A stretch of 46,285 nt of DNA from Pseudomonadota bacterium (GTDB taxonomy: Bacteria; Pseudomonadota; Gammaproteobacteria; Steroidobacterales; Steroidobacteraceae): the NCBI GenBank assembly GCA_021787615.1, contig JAJYLP010000019.1:1-46285 (forward strand), in the 5' to 3' direction. Position numbers and translations under genes: made by a program. The notes beneath the pieces are model-generated. The model saw nothing but the letters and a program-made list of their open reading frames with translations. It had not been told where the DNA came from and searched no databases. Position 1 is the first letter of the stretch, and every line of letters begins with the position of its first letter. Of this stretch, positions 23,616 to 32,519 are shown one piece after another.

Positions 23616-24968
23616 TTGAAAAAAAAGACGGGCATCGCAGGCAAGCATAGCCCACGGCGCCGACTCGTGGCAGCAGCGGTGCTCGGGGCCCTCCTCGGAT
23701 CGGGCGGTGCGGCGCTCGCCGGCAGCGCGCCCGCGCCGCGCCCGCAGAGCGCGGCGAAGCGGGCGCCGAACATGCACAAGCAGGCCGTGCCGCTGCACAA
23801 ACAGCGGATCAACTGGCTCAATCCCACCACCTGGCCGGTGCTGCCGGTGCCGGAGATCGCCGTCGGGCCCAACAGCGGCACCACGGTCGGGATCATCCCC
23901 ACCATCCTGCACACCAACGCCTCGAACCAGATCACGCGCATCATTGCCCCGGACATCACCCACAACCCCTACTTCGGCCTGGGCGTGGATGCGCGCATCT
24001 TCGAGTACCCCTCGCTCAATACCGAGTGGTCGGTGGTCGCCGGCATGCAGCAGCGGGTGCAGAGCTACTTCGATGCACTGTGGGAGACCGGCCTGCTGCG
24101 TCAGTCGCGCTGGTCGGTGAGCCTCGAGGCCGACTACGATCGCAGCGGCACGCCGCGCTTCTATGGCTTCGGCAACAATTCGCTGCGCATCAACCAGACC
24201 AACTACACCCGTCAGCAGATGTGGGTGCGCGCCAAGTTCGGCTGGAACATCAGCCACGCCTGGCAGCTCGAATACACCTTCGAGGCGCGCAAGGTGAAGG
24301 TCACCGCCGGGAGCCTGCCGCGCATCCCCTCCATCACCCAGCGGTTCGTCGATCTGCTCGGGATCGGCACCACCCACGAGCTGCTCGACCGCCTCTCGCT
24401 GATCTATGACACGCGCAACAACATCGTCATCCCGACGAGCGGCATGGACGTGGTGGCCTACGGCGGGATCGCAAGCCGCAACGTGTCGATCGACGATTCG
24501 CTGTTCACCGAGGCCGGCATCGACGGGCGCTTCTACTGGTCGCCGACCCACCGGCTTACGGTGGCCACGCACGTCGACCTGCGCTACGAGCCGACCACCC
24601 ACCACGTGCCGTTCTGGGGGCTGAGCAGCCTCGGCGGGGATGCCAGCACGATCGGCGGCTCGCAGCCGCTGCGCGGCTACGGCACGGCGCGCTTTTACGA
24701 CCGCAATGCGTTCGTGGTCAATCTCGAGCTGCGCCAGACAGTGCTCTCCCTGAACACCCTCTCGACCCACATCCTGATCCAGGTCACGCCCTTCTTCGAC
24801 ACCGGGCGGGTCTTTCACCACTACAGCACGCTGCCCTTCAACCATCTGCACAACGTGGTCGGCATCGGCTTTCGCGGCATCGCCCCACCGTCGGTGGTCG
24901 GCTACGTCGACGTCGGCGAGGGCAGCGAGGGCATCGCGGTGTTCACCGGCATCAACTACCCGTTCTGA
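23616..24968 (+). CDS. Omp85/BamA-like outer-membrane beta-barrel without POTRA domains
   Basis: From a TTG at 23616 the protein has 450 residues; the open frame extends to a GTG at 23499 but that part is Arg-rich and unlikely to be translated. The start is uncertain: GGGAG lies 14 bases before the TTG. A basic signal peptide (KHSPRRRLVAAAVLGALL) leads into a surface-antigen (D15-type) barrel: YDTRNNIVIPTSGMDV, WGLSSLGG, QPLRGYGTARFYDRNAF containing the family RGY loop motif, FFDTGRVF and a final Tyr-Pro-Phe. No POTRA repeats are present, so it is a bare barrel. It converges with hpnA and overlaps its end by 13 bases. A role in lipid export or surface assembly is conceivable but unsupported. 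Confidence 0.75.
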   Translation: MKKKTGIAGKHSPRRRLVAAAVLGALLGSGGAALAGSAPAPRPQSAAKRAPNMHKQAVPLHKQRINWLNPTTWPVLPVPEIAVGPNSGTTVGIIPTILHTNASNQITRIIAPDITHNPYFGLGVDARIFEYPSLNTEWSVVAGMQQRVQSYFDALWETGLLRQSRWSVSLEADYDRSGTPRFYGFGNNSLRINQTNYTRQQMWVRAKFGWNISHAWQLEYTFEARKVKVTAGSLPRIPSITQRFVDLLGIGTTHELLDRLSLIYDTRNNIVIPTSGMDVVAYGGIASRNVSIDDSLFTEAGIDGRFYWSPTHRLTVATHVDLRYEPTTHHVPFWGLSSLGGDASTIGGSQPLRGYGTARFYDRNAFVVNLELRQTVLSLNTLSTHILIQVTPFFDTGRVFHHYSTLPFNHLHNVVGIGFRGIAPPSVVGYVDVGEGSEGIAVFTGINYPF

Positions 24969-25960
24969 GGCGCATCGCCGAGATAGCCCTGCGCGCGGAA
25001 CCACTCGAGCGCGTCCGCAAACGCGAGCGAGGCCGGCCGGTGGCTGTAGCCGAGCTCGCGCTCGGCCTTGGCGCTCGAGAAATACATGCGCTTGCGCGCC
25101 ATGCGCACGCTGTCGACCGTCACCCGCGTCGGCTTGCCGGTGAGCCGCGCAAAGCCCTCGGCCACATAGGCAATCGGCAGCACCACGCCGTGCGGCAGCC
25201 TCAGGCGCGGCGGTGAGCGCCCGGCGAGGCGCGTGACCGCGATCAGAATGTCGCGCAGCGGCAGGTTCTCCCCGCCGAGGATGTAGCGCTCGCCGATGCG
25301 GCCGTGATGGAAGGCCAGCACGTGCCCGGCGGCAACGTCATCGACGTGCACGATGTTGAGCCCCGTGTCGACGTACGCTGGCGTGCGCCCCAGGGCGGCA
25401 TCGAGCAGGACCTGCCCGGTCGGTGTCGGCTTGATGTCGCGCGGCCCCACGGGAGCGGCCGGATTGACGATCACCACCGGTGCGCCGCCGCCGGCCGCCT
25501 CGAGCGCCGCCCGCTCGGCGAGAAACTTCGAGCGCTTGTAATGTCCCACCATCGACTCGAGCGAGACCGGCGTGTCCTCAGTGCCCGCAGTGCCGTCGGG
25601 CGGCAGGCCGATGCAGGCCACGCTGCTGGTATAGACGATGCGCCTGACGCCGGCGCGCCGCGCCGCCTCGAGCAGGTTGCGCGTGCCCTCGACGTTGGCG
25701 CGGTACATCGCCGGCGGATCCGGCACCCAGAGCCGATAGTCGGCCGCGGCATGAAACACCGCGTCGCATCCCTCGACGGCGCGCTCCAGTGAGGGCGCGT
25801 CGGTCAGATCGCCGACGGCGCTCTCCACACTGATCGCGCGCAGATTGCGCCGGTCGGATCCGGCACGCACCAGAGCGCGCACCTGCCAGCCGGCCGCGAG
25901 CAGCGTGCGCGCGAGCGCCGCGCCGACGAAGCCGGTTGCGCCGGTGACCAGCGCCCTCAA
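24956..25960 (-). CDS. hpnA: Hopanoid-associated sugar epimerase/dehydratase-like HpnA
   Basis: A 334-residue short-chain dehydrogenase/epimerase. It starts at a TTG (25960) whose last two bases and the next A form the TGA of hpnG, so the two genes overlap by four bases (TTGA). GGGGG lies just upstream. The Rossmann motif VTGATGFVGAALARTL is at the N-terminus; the active site has SSVA and YKRSK (Tyr-x-x-x-Lys). ILGGENLPLRDIL and RKRMYFSSAKAERELGY are typical of HpnA. The precise reaction is not established to my knowledge; a part in forming or altering the sugar-derived side chain is assumed. Last gene of the minus-strand operon before the interruption. Confidence 0.9.
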   Translation of the reverse strand: MRALVTGATGFVGAALARTLLAAGWQVRALVRAGSDRRNLRAISVESAVGDLTDAPSLERAVEGCDAVFHAAADYRLWVPDPPAMYRANVEGTRNLLEAARRAGVRRIVYTSSVACIGLPPDGTAGTEDTPVSLESMVGHYKRSKFLAERAALEAAGGGAPVVIVNPAAPVGPRDIKPTPTGQVLLDAALGRTPAYVDTGLNIVHVDDVAAGHVLAFHHGRIGERYILGGENLPLRDILIAVTRLAGRSPPRLRLPHGVVLPIAYVAEGFARLTGKPTRVTVDSVRMARKRMYFSSAKAERELGYSHRPASLAFADALEWFRAQGYLGDAPQNG

Positions 25961-26700
25961 TGCGCCCCCTGCCCATACTGCGCGGTGAGCGCGCGGCGCG
26001 CCGGCAGGCCCGGCTCGGCCAGACGCGTGAGCATGCCGCAGGCGGTACGAAAGCGCCGCGCGAGCGAGCGCACGGCCGGGATGCTCAACGGAGCGAACGC
26101 GAGCCCGAGCACGAGCCGGCCGATCGCGACTCCGCCTGCGCCGCTCGCCGCCAGCACCGCCGCGGGCAGATCGTCGGCGGCGGTATCGACGATCACCCGC
26201 AGCACGAGAAACGGCACGGCGGCCGCGGCGGCGAGCTGCGCCACGGCGGCGCTTTCCATGTCGACCGCGACACAACCGGTCTCCCGCCACGCGATCGCCT
26301 TGTCGAGCCGTGAGCCGAGCGGCACCCGGCTGGTGAGCAGCGCGCCGTCGCTGACCTGACAGTCGCGCGGCAGGGCCGCGAGCAGCGCCTCGCGCCAGCG
26401 CGCGTGGGTCGGCAGCGCCGGACCGTCGAGCACCCGCACCTCCCGGGGCACGAGCACCGCCCCGCACTCGAGCGCCGGGTCGAGCGCGCCGGCGGTGCCG
26501 AAGCTCGCGAGCGCACTCGCCCCGCCCCGCGCCAGGCGCTCCGCCCCGGCGTGCGCCGCATCCCAGCCCATGCCGCTCACGCTGAGCAGCGCATCATCCT
26601 CGAGCTCGAGCACCTCGCCGCCGATGACGAGGGCGCGATGCTCCGGGGCGAGCGCGCGAGCCTCGGATGCGAGCGCCGCGACAATGCCCACCCGGTTCAA
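25957..26700 (-). CDS. hpnG: Adenosylhopane nucleosidase/phosphorylase HpnG
   Basis: A 247-residue nucleoside-phosphorylase-like protein. It starts at a TTG (26700) that overlaps the TGA of shc by the four bases TTGA; the frame upstream is only the shadow of shc. The family is visible from VGIVAALASEARAL, LLSVSGMGWDAAHAGAERL, SFGTAGALDP, and CVAVDMESAAVAQLA, which carries the Glu that binds the ribose. HpnG is known to remove adenine from adenosylhopane, giving ribosylhopane, after HpnH has attached the adenosyl group. Tight overlap with shc and hpnA points to translational coupling. Confidence 0.92.
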   Translation of the reverse strand: MNRVGIVAALASEARALAPEHRALVIGGEVLELEDDALLSVSGMGWDAAHAGAERLARGGASALASFGTAGALDPALECGAVLVPREVRVLDGPALPTHARWREALLAALPRDCQVSDGALLTSRVPLGSRLDKAIAWRETGCVAVDMESAAVAQLAAAAAVPFLVLRVIVDTAADDLPAAVLAASGAGGVAIGRLVLGLAFAPLSIPAVRSLARRFRTACGMLTRLAEPGLPARRALTAQYGQGAH

Positions 26701-28658
26701 GGCGCTCGCGGCCTCCCGTGGCGGTAGGCCGCGAGCGCCCAGAGCGGGAAGAATGCGGTGTAGCCGTGATACTTCAGATAAAACACCCGCGGAAAGCCCG
26801 GGGCGGTGAAGCTCGGATGGCTCCACAGCCCGCGCTCCTGGGTGTCGAGGAGAAACTCGATGCCGCGCCGCACCGCCGCGTGGTCGCGCTGCCCCGCGGC
26901 GATCAGCGCCAGCACCGCCCAGGCGGTCTGATAGGGGGTGCTCGGGAACGGCTGTGTGCCGCGGCGCGCGCGATCGTAACTGTCGTTGCTCTCGCCCCAG
27001 CCGCCGTCGGAGTTCTGGCGGGCGAGGAACCACTCGACGGCGCGGCGCACCATCGGGTCGGCGGCGCCGACGCCCGCCGCCTCGAGCGCCACCAGCACCG
27101 ACCATGTGCCGTAGAGGAAGTTGGTGCCCCAGCGGCCGAACCACGAGCCGTCGGCCTCCTGCTCGCTCCTGAGGAACTCGATCGCGCGCGCGATCACGGT
27201 GCGGTCCGCGGGCCGCGCGGCGCGCGCCAGGATCGTGACCACACGCGCGGTCACGTCGCTGGTCGGCGGATCGAGCAGCGCGCCGTGATCGGCGAAGGGG
27301 ATGAGGTTGAGCCGGTAGTGCGTGTTGTCGGCGTCGAAGGCGGCGAAACCGCCGTTCTGGCTCTGCATGCCCACCAGCCACTCGAGCGAGCGCTCGATGG
27401 CATGGGCGTAGGGCGCGGCCGGCCCGGCCTGATGCATCGACCAGGCCACCACGGCGGTGTCGTCGAGGTCCGGATAGTGCGCGTTGCCGTACTGGAATGG
27501 CCAGCCGCCGGGGGGCACATCCGGCCGGCGCGCGCACCAGTCCCCGACGGTCTGGAGCACCTGGCGGGGGACCAGCCAGTCGAGGCCGCGCCGCGCGGCC
27601 GCGAGGCTCTCGGCATCACCGACCGTCTGCAGCGCCAGGCAGGCGAGCCCCGTGTCCCACACCGGCGAGACGCACGGCTGGCAGTAGGCCCGATCGCCCT
27701 GCTCAACCACGAGCTTCTCGATCGCGCGCTTGGCCGTGACGCGCCGCGGATCGTCGCTCGGGTAGCCGAGCAGCACCATCATCTCGAGCGCATTCACCAT
27801 GGCCGGGAAGATCGCCCCGAGCCCATCCTCCCCGTTCAGCCGCTCGAGCGTCCAGGCCTCGGCGCGCGCAATCGCCCGCCGGCGCATCGGCGCGGGTATC
27901 AGCGGGTCGATCACGCGGAACACCCGATCGAGCGTGAAGAACAGGCGCGCGAGCGCGCGCCCCTGGCTCGGCAGGTGGAAGTAGTGCCGTTCCTCCTCCG
28001 CCGGCGTCGTGAACAGCTCGTGGATGTTCACCCCGCGGGGATTGCGCGCCGCGGGCTTGAGCGTGCACAGCACGAACAGCGGCACCATCACCGTGCGCGA
28101 CCAGTAGGAGACGTTCTCGACGTGGAACGGGAACCAGCGCGGCAGCAGCATGATCTCCGCGGGGATGTAGGGCACGGCCCGCCAGGGCACCTCGCCGTAG
28201 AGCGCGAGCGCGATGCGCGTGAACACGTTGGTCCGCGCCGCCCCGCCGCGCGCGAGAATCGCCTCGCGCGCCCGCTGCATGTGTGGCGCCCCGGGATCGT
28301 CGCCGGCGAGCTTCAGCGCGAAATACACCTTCACGGTGCAGGAGAGGTCGAGCTCGCCACCCTCGTAGAGCGGCCAGCCGCCGCCGGGCTGCTGATGCGC
28401 GCGCAGATAGACCGCGAGCCGCCGCTCGAGCGCCGGGTCGATCTCATCCAGATAGTGCATCATCAGGATGTATTCGGCCGGGATGGTGCAGTCGGCCTCG
28501 AGCTCGAACACCCAGTGGCCGTCGGACTGCTGCAGGCCGACCAGTGCATCGCGCGCGGCGCGGATGGCGCGCTCGAGCCGTCCACCGCGCGCCCCGGAGG
28601 GCGCCGGCTCCATCACCTGCGGCTCGGCGAGCGCCGCATGCTGCGTTTCGTCGTTCAC
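26697..28658 (-). CDS. shc: Squalene-hopene cyclase
   Basis: A 653-residue terpene cyclase that folds squalene into hopene (and diplopterol) at the inner membrane. The GTG at 28658 is chosen because GGAGG stands nine bases before it and GTGA overlaps the TGA of the squalene synthase gene; another in-frame GTG six codons upstream lies within that binding site region. The acid motif DLDD (Asp397-Asp400) in YPDLDDTAVV is the DXDD proton donor. QW-type repeats are plentiful (QSDGHWVFELE, QPGGGWPLYEGG, QNGGFAAF, EADGSWFGRWG, NSDGGWGESN). Length is normal for the family. Also called hpnF. Confidence 0.97.
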   Translation of the reverse strand: MNDETQHAALAEPQVMEPAPSGARGGRLERAIRAARDALVGLQQSDGHWVFELEADCTIPAEYILMMHYLDEIDPALERRLAVYLRAHQQPGGGWPLYEGGELDLSCTVKVYFALKLAGDDPGAPHMQRAREAILARGGAARTNVFTRIALALYGEVPWRAVPYIPAEIMLLPRWFPFHVENVSYWSRTVMVPLFVLCTLKPAARNPRGVNIHELFTTPAEEERHYFHLPSQGRALARLFFTLDRVFRVIDPLIPAPMRRRAIARAEAWTLERLNGEDGLGAIFPAMVNALEMMVLLGYPSDDPRRVTAKRAIEKLVVEQGDRAYCQPCVSPVWDTGLACLALQTVGDAESLAAARRGLDWLVPRQVLQTVGDWCARRPDVPPGGWPFQYGNAHYPDLDDTAVVAWSMHQAGPAAPYAHAIERSLEWLVGMQSQNGGFAAFDADNTHYRLNLIPFADHGALLDPPTSDVTARVVTILARAARPADRTVIARAIEFLRSEQEADGSWFGRWGTNFLYGTWSVLVALEAAGVGAADPMVRRAVEWFLARQNSDGGWGESNDSYDRARRGTQPFPSTPYQTAWAVLALIAAGQRDHAAVRRGIEFLLDTQERGLWSHPSFTAPGFPRVFYLKYHGYTAFFPLWALAAYRHGRPRAP

Positions 28659-29782
28659 GGCGAGGTGCCTCCGCACTGCAGTTCCGCTGCCGAGGGCTCC
28701 TCGTCCGCCTCGGCGGACGCCCCGGACGGCACACCGGCCGGGCGCAGCGGCACCTCGCCTGCGGCGAGCGGCAGGCCGCGCGCGGCGCGCTCGAACAGCC
28801 GGCGCAGCATGGCGTCATTGCGCACCGACAGGTTGGTGAGCGTCTGGGTCATCGCCACCGCCGAGCGCGACACCTTCACCTGGCGGCCCTCGGTGAAAGC
28901 GGGGTTGTCCTGGATCTTGCGCAGCGTGAGGGCCGCCAGCCCGATGGCCCACAGGCAGAAGCGGCGGATTCCGGCCTCCTCCCCGGGGATGAGCAGCGTG
29001 AAGGTGAGCGCGTTGCGCAGATGGCGGTGCGCGATGCCGATCAGCTCGATCATGCCCGCCTGGAAGCGCGCATCGCTGCGCTCGGGTGCGAGGGTGGCCA
29101 GATCGACCCCGTGGCGGCTAAAGAGCTCCTGCGGCAGCCAGCAGGCCCCGCGCGCGCGGTCCTCCCACACGTCCTTCAAGATGTTGGTCATCTGCAGGCC
29201 CTGGCCGAAGGACGGGGCGAGCGCGTAGAGCTCGGCGTAATGGCGCTCGATCTGGCGCGAATAGCCGCAGAAGAGCTCCGTGAGCGTCTCCCCGACGATG
29301 CCCGCGACGTAGTAGCAGTAGGTATCAAGGTCGGTCGTGCGCGCGAGCCCCCGCAGACTCGCGGTCCGCTGGAACTGATGCATGCCGTGGCTCATCACCT
29401 CGATGCAGCGGCGGATGGCGGCGCGCTGGCGCGCCTCGAAGCGCTCGACCACACGCATCACCCGCGCTGTGTTGGCGACGAGATCGCGCTCGGCCGGCAG
29501 CGTGTGCTCGGTGAGGCGCGGCACCACCTCGCGCGCGAACCGCTCGGCATCCTCGCGGCCCTGCGCCACGCGGGTGAAGCGCCGCAGGAACCGGTAGGTG
29601 TCCTCGGCCTCGAGCGCCGGCTCGTCCTCGATGGTATCGGCGATGCGGCACAGCAGATACGCGCTCGTCACCGCGGTGCGCAGCGCCGGCGGCAGCTGCG
29701 GGATCGTCAGCGCAAAGGTGCGCGAGACGTGCGGCAGGATCTCGTCCTGGTAGGCCTCATCGGACACTGGCAATGCTGACAT
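28655..29782 (-). CDS. Squalene synthase (single-enzyme type)
   Basis: The 375-residue enzyme joins two farnesyl diphosphates. Asp-rich site one is LLCRIADTIEDEP and site two is MTNILKDVWEDRARG; between them is YCYYVAGIVGETLTELFC, which resembles the reducing squalene synthase branch. The opening VSRTFALTIPQLPPALR also fits this branch. A ~100-residue C-terminal part includes a membrane-like segment (RRFCLWAIGLAALTL). Most hopanoid bacteria use three proteins, HpnC, HpnD and HpnE; none of these is in the window. I therefore infer that this one protein makes squalene directly. A HpnD-like presqualene synthase is the alternative. It starts 16 bases after the farnesyl diphosphate synthase gene. 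Confidence 0.85.
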   Translation of the reverse strand: MSALPVSDEAYQDEILPHVSRTFALTIPQLPPALRTAVTSAYLLCRIADTIEDEPALEAEDTYRFLRRFTRVAQGREDAERFAREVVPRLTEHTLPAERDLVANTARVMRVVERFEARQRAAIRRCIEVMSHGMHQFQRTASLRGLARTTDLDTYCYYVAGIVGETLTELFCGYSRQIERHYAELYALAPSFGQGLQMTNILKDVWEDRARGACWLPQELFSRHGVDLATLAPERSDARFQAGMIELIGIAHRHLRNALTFTLLIPGEEAGIRRFCLWAIGLAALTLRKIQDNPAFTEGRQVKVSRSAVAMTQTLTNLSVRNDAMLRRLFERAARGLPLAAGEVPLRPAGVPSGASAEADEEPSAAELQCGGTSP

Positions 29783-29798
29783 GCACTCCCTCTGCGGG

Positions 29799-30704
29799 TC
29801 AGTTGCGGCGCGCGAGCAGCCACTCGGCCACCGCGCGCAGCGGATCGGCCTGCGCGCCGAGCGGCGCGAGCGACTCGAGCGCCGAGGCGCTCAGGCGCCG
29901 CACGCGCTCCTGCGAGGCGGGGATGCCGAGGATCGCCGGATGGGTCGACTTGCCGCGCTCGCGGTCCGAGTGCGCCGCCTTGCCGAGCGTGGCGGTGTCG
30001 CCGAGCTCATCGAGCAGGTCGTCCTGGATCTGAAAGGCGAGGCCGATGGGGGCTGCAAACCCCTCGAGCGCGCGCTCGCGGCGCGCATCGAGCCCGGGCA
30101 CGCAGGCCGCGCCCATCATGACGCTGGCGCGGATCAGCGCGCCGGTCTTGAGCGAGTGCAGCTGCTCGACCTGCTCGATGCCGAGCTTGCGCCCTTCGGA
30201 CTCCAGGTCGATCGCCTGGCCGCCGGCCATGCCGACACTGCCAATCGCCTCGGCGAGCAGTCCCACGAGCCGCACCCGCACCGCGGGCAAGTCGGGCAGG
30301 CACGGGTCGCGCGCGAGCAGCTCGAAGGCGAGCGACTGCAGCGCATCGCCGACCAGCAGCGCCGTCGCCTCATCGTAGGCCTTGTGGCAGGTGGGCCGTC
30401 CGCGGCGCAGGTCGTCATCGTCCATCGCCGGCAGATCGTCGTGCACCAGCGAGTACACGTGCACCAGCTCGAGCGCGCAGGCGGCCGCCTCGACCTGCTC
30501 CTCGGCGAGCCCCAGCGAGCGGGCCGTGGCGAGCAGCAGAATCGGCCGCACCCGCTTGCCACCGCCGAGCACGCTGTAGCGCATCGCCTCGTGCAGTCGC
30601 TGCGGCAGGCGCTCGCGCGGCGCCAGCCGACGCGCGAGCGCCTCCTCCATGCGCGCGCGCCACTGATCGAGCTGCGCGGGGATGAACTCAGGCGCCGCTG
30701 ACAC
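29799..30704 (-). CDS. ispA: Farnesyl diphosphate synthase (short-chain polyprenyl synthase)
   Basis: A 301-residue trans-prenyltransferase that builds farnesyl diphosphate from isopentenyl and dimethylallyl diphosphate. The first Asp-rich motif is LVHDDLPAMDDDDLRRG and the second is LAFQIQDDLLDELGD; GGGKRVRPIL and GMAGGQAIDLE are also typical of IspA. Residues before the first motif (LELVHVYSLVHDD) fit a C15-making enzyme. Its ATG lies 17 bases inside the end of hpnH, so it is translated from the same mRNA. It directly feeds the squalene synthase that follows. Confidence 0.92.
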   Translation of the reverse strand: MSAAPEFIPAQLDQWRARMEEALARRLAPRERLPQRLHEAMRYSVLGGGKRVRPILLLATARSLGLAEEQVEAAACALELVHVYSLVHDDLPAMDDDDLRRGRPTCHKAYDEATALLVGDALQSLAFELLARDPCLPDLPAVRVRLVGLLAEAIGSVGMAGGQAIDLESEGRKLGIEQVEQLHSLKTGALIRASVMMGAACVPGLDARRERALEGFAAPIGLAFQIQDDLLDELGDTATLGKAAHSDRERGKSTHPAILGIPASQERVRRLSASALESLAPLGAQADPLRAVAEWLLARRN

Positions 30705-31845
30705 GGCGGCCTTCCCGGTTCGCGCTCGCGCGCACCTCGCTGAGCGGAATCTTCACTTCCGTCGGGGCGGGCGCCTTCAGCGAGGGCTCCTCGTACACCA
30801 GGGGCAGATCCGGGGCCATCGGCCCCTCGAGCCGCGGCCCCTTGAGCGAGCGCCACAGCGCCTTCAGCGGGTGCGCGAAGGCGTCATCGACGGCCGTGCC
30901 CTCGTAGCCGCAGTGCGCCATGCAGTTGTTGCAGAGCGGATTGCGACCGACGCCGTAGCGCTCCCACGCGGTATCCTCCATCAGCGAGCGGAAGCTCTCG
31001 GCGTAGCCCTCTCCGGTGAGCAGGTAGCAGGGCCGCTGCCAGCCGAAGATGTTGTATGTCGGGGTGCTCCACGGCGTGCACTGGTACGCCTGATTGCCGG
31101 CGAGGAAATCGAGGAACAGCGAGGAGTGGTTGAATGACCAGCGCGCACCGCGCTGCCGGCCGCGCTTGAAGATCTCGCGGAACAGCGTCTTGCTGGCATT
31201 GCGGCCGAGGAACACGTCCTGGCGCGGCGCATGCTGGTAGCTGTAGCCGGGCGAGACGGTGATGCCCTCGACGCCGAGCGTCATGGCGAGGTCGAAGAAC
31301 CCGGCCACGTCGTCCGGATCCTCCTGCTGAAACAGCGTGCAGTTGACGGTCACGCGGAAGCCCTTTGAGCGGGCCAGGCGGATCGCCGCGACCGCCTTGT
31401 CGAACACGCCCTCCTGGCACACCGACTCGTCGTGCCGCTCGCGGTTGCCGTCGAGGTGAATCGAGAAAGTCAGGTACGGCGAGGGGCGGTACTCGTCGAT
31501 GTGCTTGGCGAGCAGGATCGCGTTGGTGCACAGGTACACGAAGCGCTTGCGCGCGACGATACCCTCGACGATGCGCGGCATGTCCTTGTGGATGAGCGGC
31601 TCGCCGCCCGGAATCGACACCATGGGCGCGCCGCACTCCTCCACGGCCGCGATCGCCGCCTCCACCGAGAGGCGCTGCTGCAGGATTTCCTTCGGGTAGT
31701 CGATCTTGCCGCAGCCGGCGCAGGCCAGGTTGCACTGAAACAGCGGCTCGAGCATGAGCACGAGCGGGTAGCGCTTCTGACCGCGCAGCTTGCGGCTGAC
31801 GATGTAGCGTGCGACCCGGTACTGTTGAATTAGAGGAATACCCAA
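30688..31845 (-). CDS. hpnH: Adenosylhopane synthase HpnH (radical SAM)
   Basis: A 385-residue radical SAM enzyme that attaches the 5'-deoxyadenosyl group to hopene, the first step towards extended hopanoids. The cluster motif CNLACAGC is followed by GKIDYPKE, VSIPGGEPLIH and FSIHLDGNRERHD. The protein should begin LGIPLIQQYRVARYIVSRKL; I take the TTG at 31845, with GGGAG seven bases before it, since no ATG is in place and the frame upstream is low-complexity. The C-terminal cysteines (NPLCNNCMAHCGYEG) are typical. It is the second gene of the operon, 74 bases after idi. Confidence 0.95.
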   Translation of the reverse strand: MGIPLIQQYRVARYIVSRKLRGQKRYPLVLMLEPLFQCNLACAGCGKIDYPKEILQQRLSVEAAIAAVEECGAPMVSIPGGEPLIHKDMPRIVEGIVARKRFVYLCTNAILLAKHIDEYRPSPYLTFSIHLDGNRERHDESVCQEGVFDKAVAAIRLARSKGFRVTVNCTLFQQEDPDDVAGFFDLAMTLGVEGITVSPGYSYQHAPRQDVFLGRNASKTLFREIFKRGRQRGARWSFNHSSLFLDFLAGNQAYQCTPWSTPTYNIFGWQRPCYLLTGEGYAESFRSLMEDTAWERYGVGRNPLCNNCMAHCGYEGTAVDDAFAHPLKALWRSLKGPRLEGPMAPDLPLVYEEPSLKAPAPTEVKIPLSEVRASANREGRRVSGA

Positions 31846-31919
31846 AATCCGTCTCCCAAGGTTGTCCCGGCGCGCCGGCCGCCGGCAGGGCCCATCACCG
31901 GCCCACACTGTATGTCCGC

Positions 31920-32519
31920 CTAACCGCGCCCGAGCGCACGCACGGCCGGCTGATGATCCCGCCTGATCCGCTCCCACTCCTGGGTGAACCAGGGTGTGAA
32001 GCCCACTGCGCCGGCGCTCATCTCGGCATCGAGCGCCTCGGGCGCGATCCAGCGCCAGGCGGCGACCTCGGCGCCGTCGGCGCGCACCACCGCCGCGCTG
32101 CAGCGGCCGATGAACACCGAGCACAGCTCGTGCTCGGCGCCGGCCCCGTCAAACTGTGCTTGATACTTGAATTTGAACAGAAAGTGCAAGGGGCACTTGA
32201 GCCCGAGCTCCTCGGCGAGCCGCCGGTGAATCGCCGCGTCCATGTTCTCGGCACGCCGCGGGTGGCTACAGCAGCTGTTCGACCAGTACAGCGGCCAGAG
32301 CCGCTTGGCCGCGGCGCGCTGCTGGATCAGCAGCTCGCCGTGGTCGTTGAAGATGAACAGCGAGAAGGCCCGATGCAGCAGCCCGCCCCCCTCATGGCAG
32401 CGCGCGCGGCTCGCATGGCCCACCTCGCGGTCGGCATCGTCCACCAGAATCAACGAGTCGGCACCGGCCAAGCTGTCGCCTTCAGGCAACAGATCGCGCG
32501 AGCCGTGGTACTGGTCCAT
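31920..32519 (-). CDS. idi: Isopentenyl-diphosphate isomerase, type I (Nudix)
   Basis: A 199-residue enzyme that interconverts isopentenyl and dimethylallyl diphosphate. The catalytic Cys lies in YWSNSCCSHPRRAE; the Nudix-like region RRLAEELGLKC and the Glu in HELCSVFIG complete the site, and the late AWRWIAPEAL is typical. I take the ATG at 32519 (MDQYHGSRDLL). It heads the minus-strand hopanoid operon, which thereby runs from isoprene units to hopane skeleton. Most bacteria that use the MEP route can live without this enzyme, so its place here suggests demand for high isoprene flux. Confidence 0.93.
   Translation of the reverse strand: MDQYHGSRDLLPEGDSLAGADSLILVDDADREVGHASRARCHEGGGLLHRAFSLFIFNDHGELLIQQRAAAKRLWPLYWSNSCCSHPRRAENMDAAIHRRLAEELGLKCPLHFLFKFKYQAQFDGAGAEHELCSVFIGRCSAAVVRADGAEVAAWRWIAPEALDAEMSAGAVGFTPWFTQEWERIRRDHQPAVRALGRG

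Noticed and set aside
28655-29782. Calling this gene hpnD or hpnC
   Set aside because: The DTIEDE site, the YCYYVAGIVGETLTELF segment, the long C-terminal part and the absence of a paired second synthase and hpnE fit a single squalene synthase better. The alternative is kept in the feature text.
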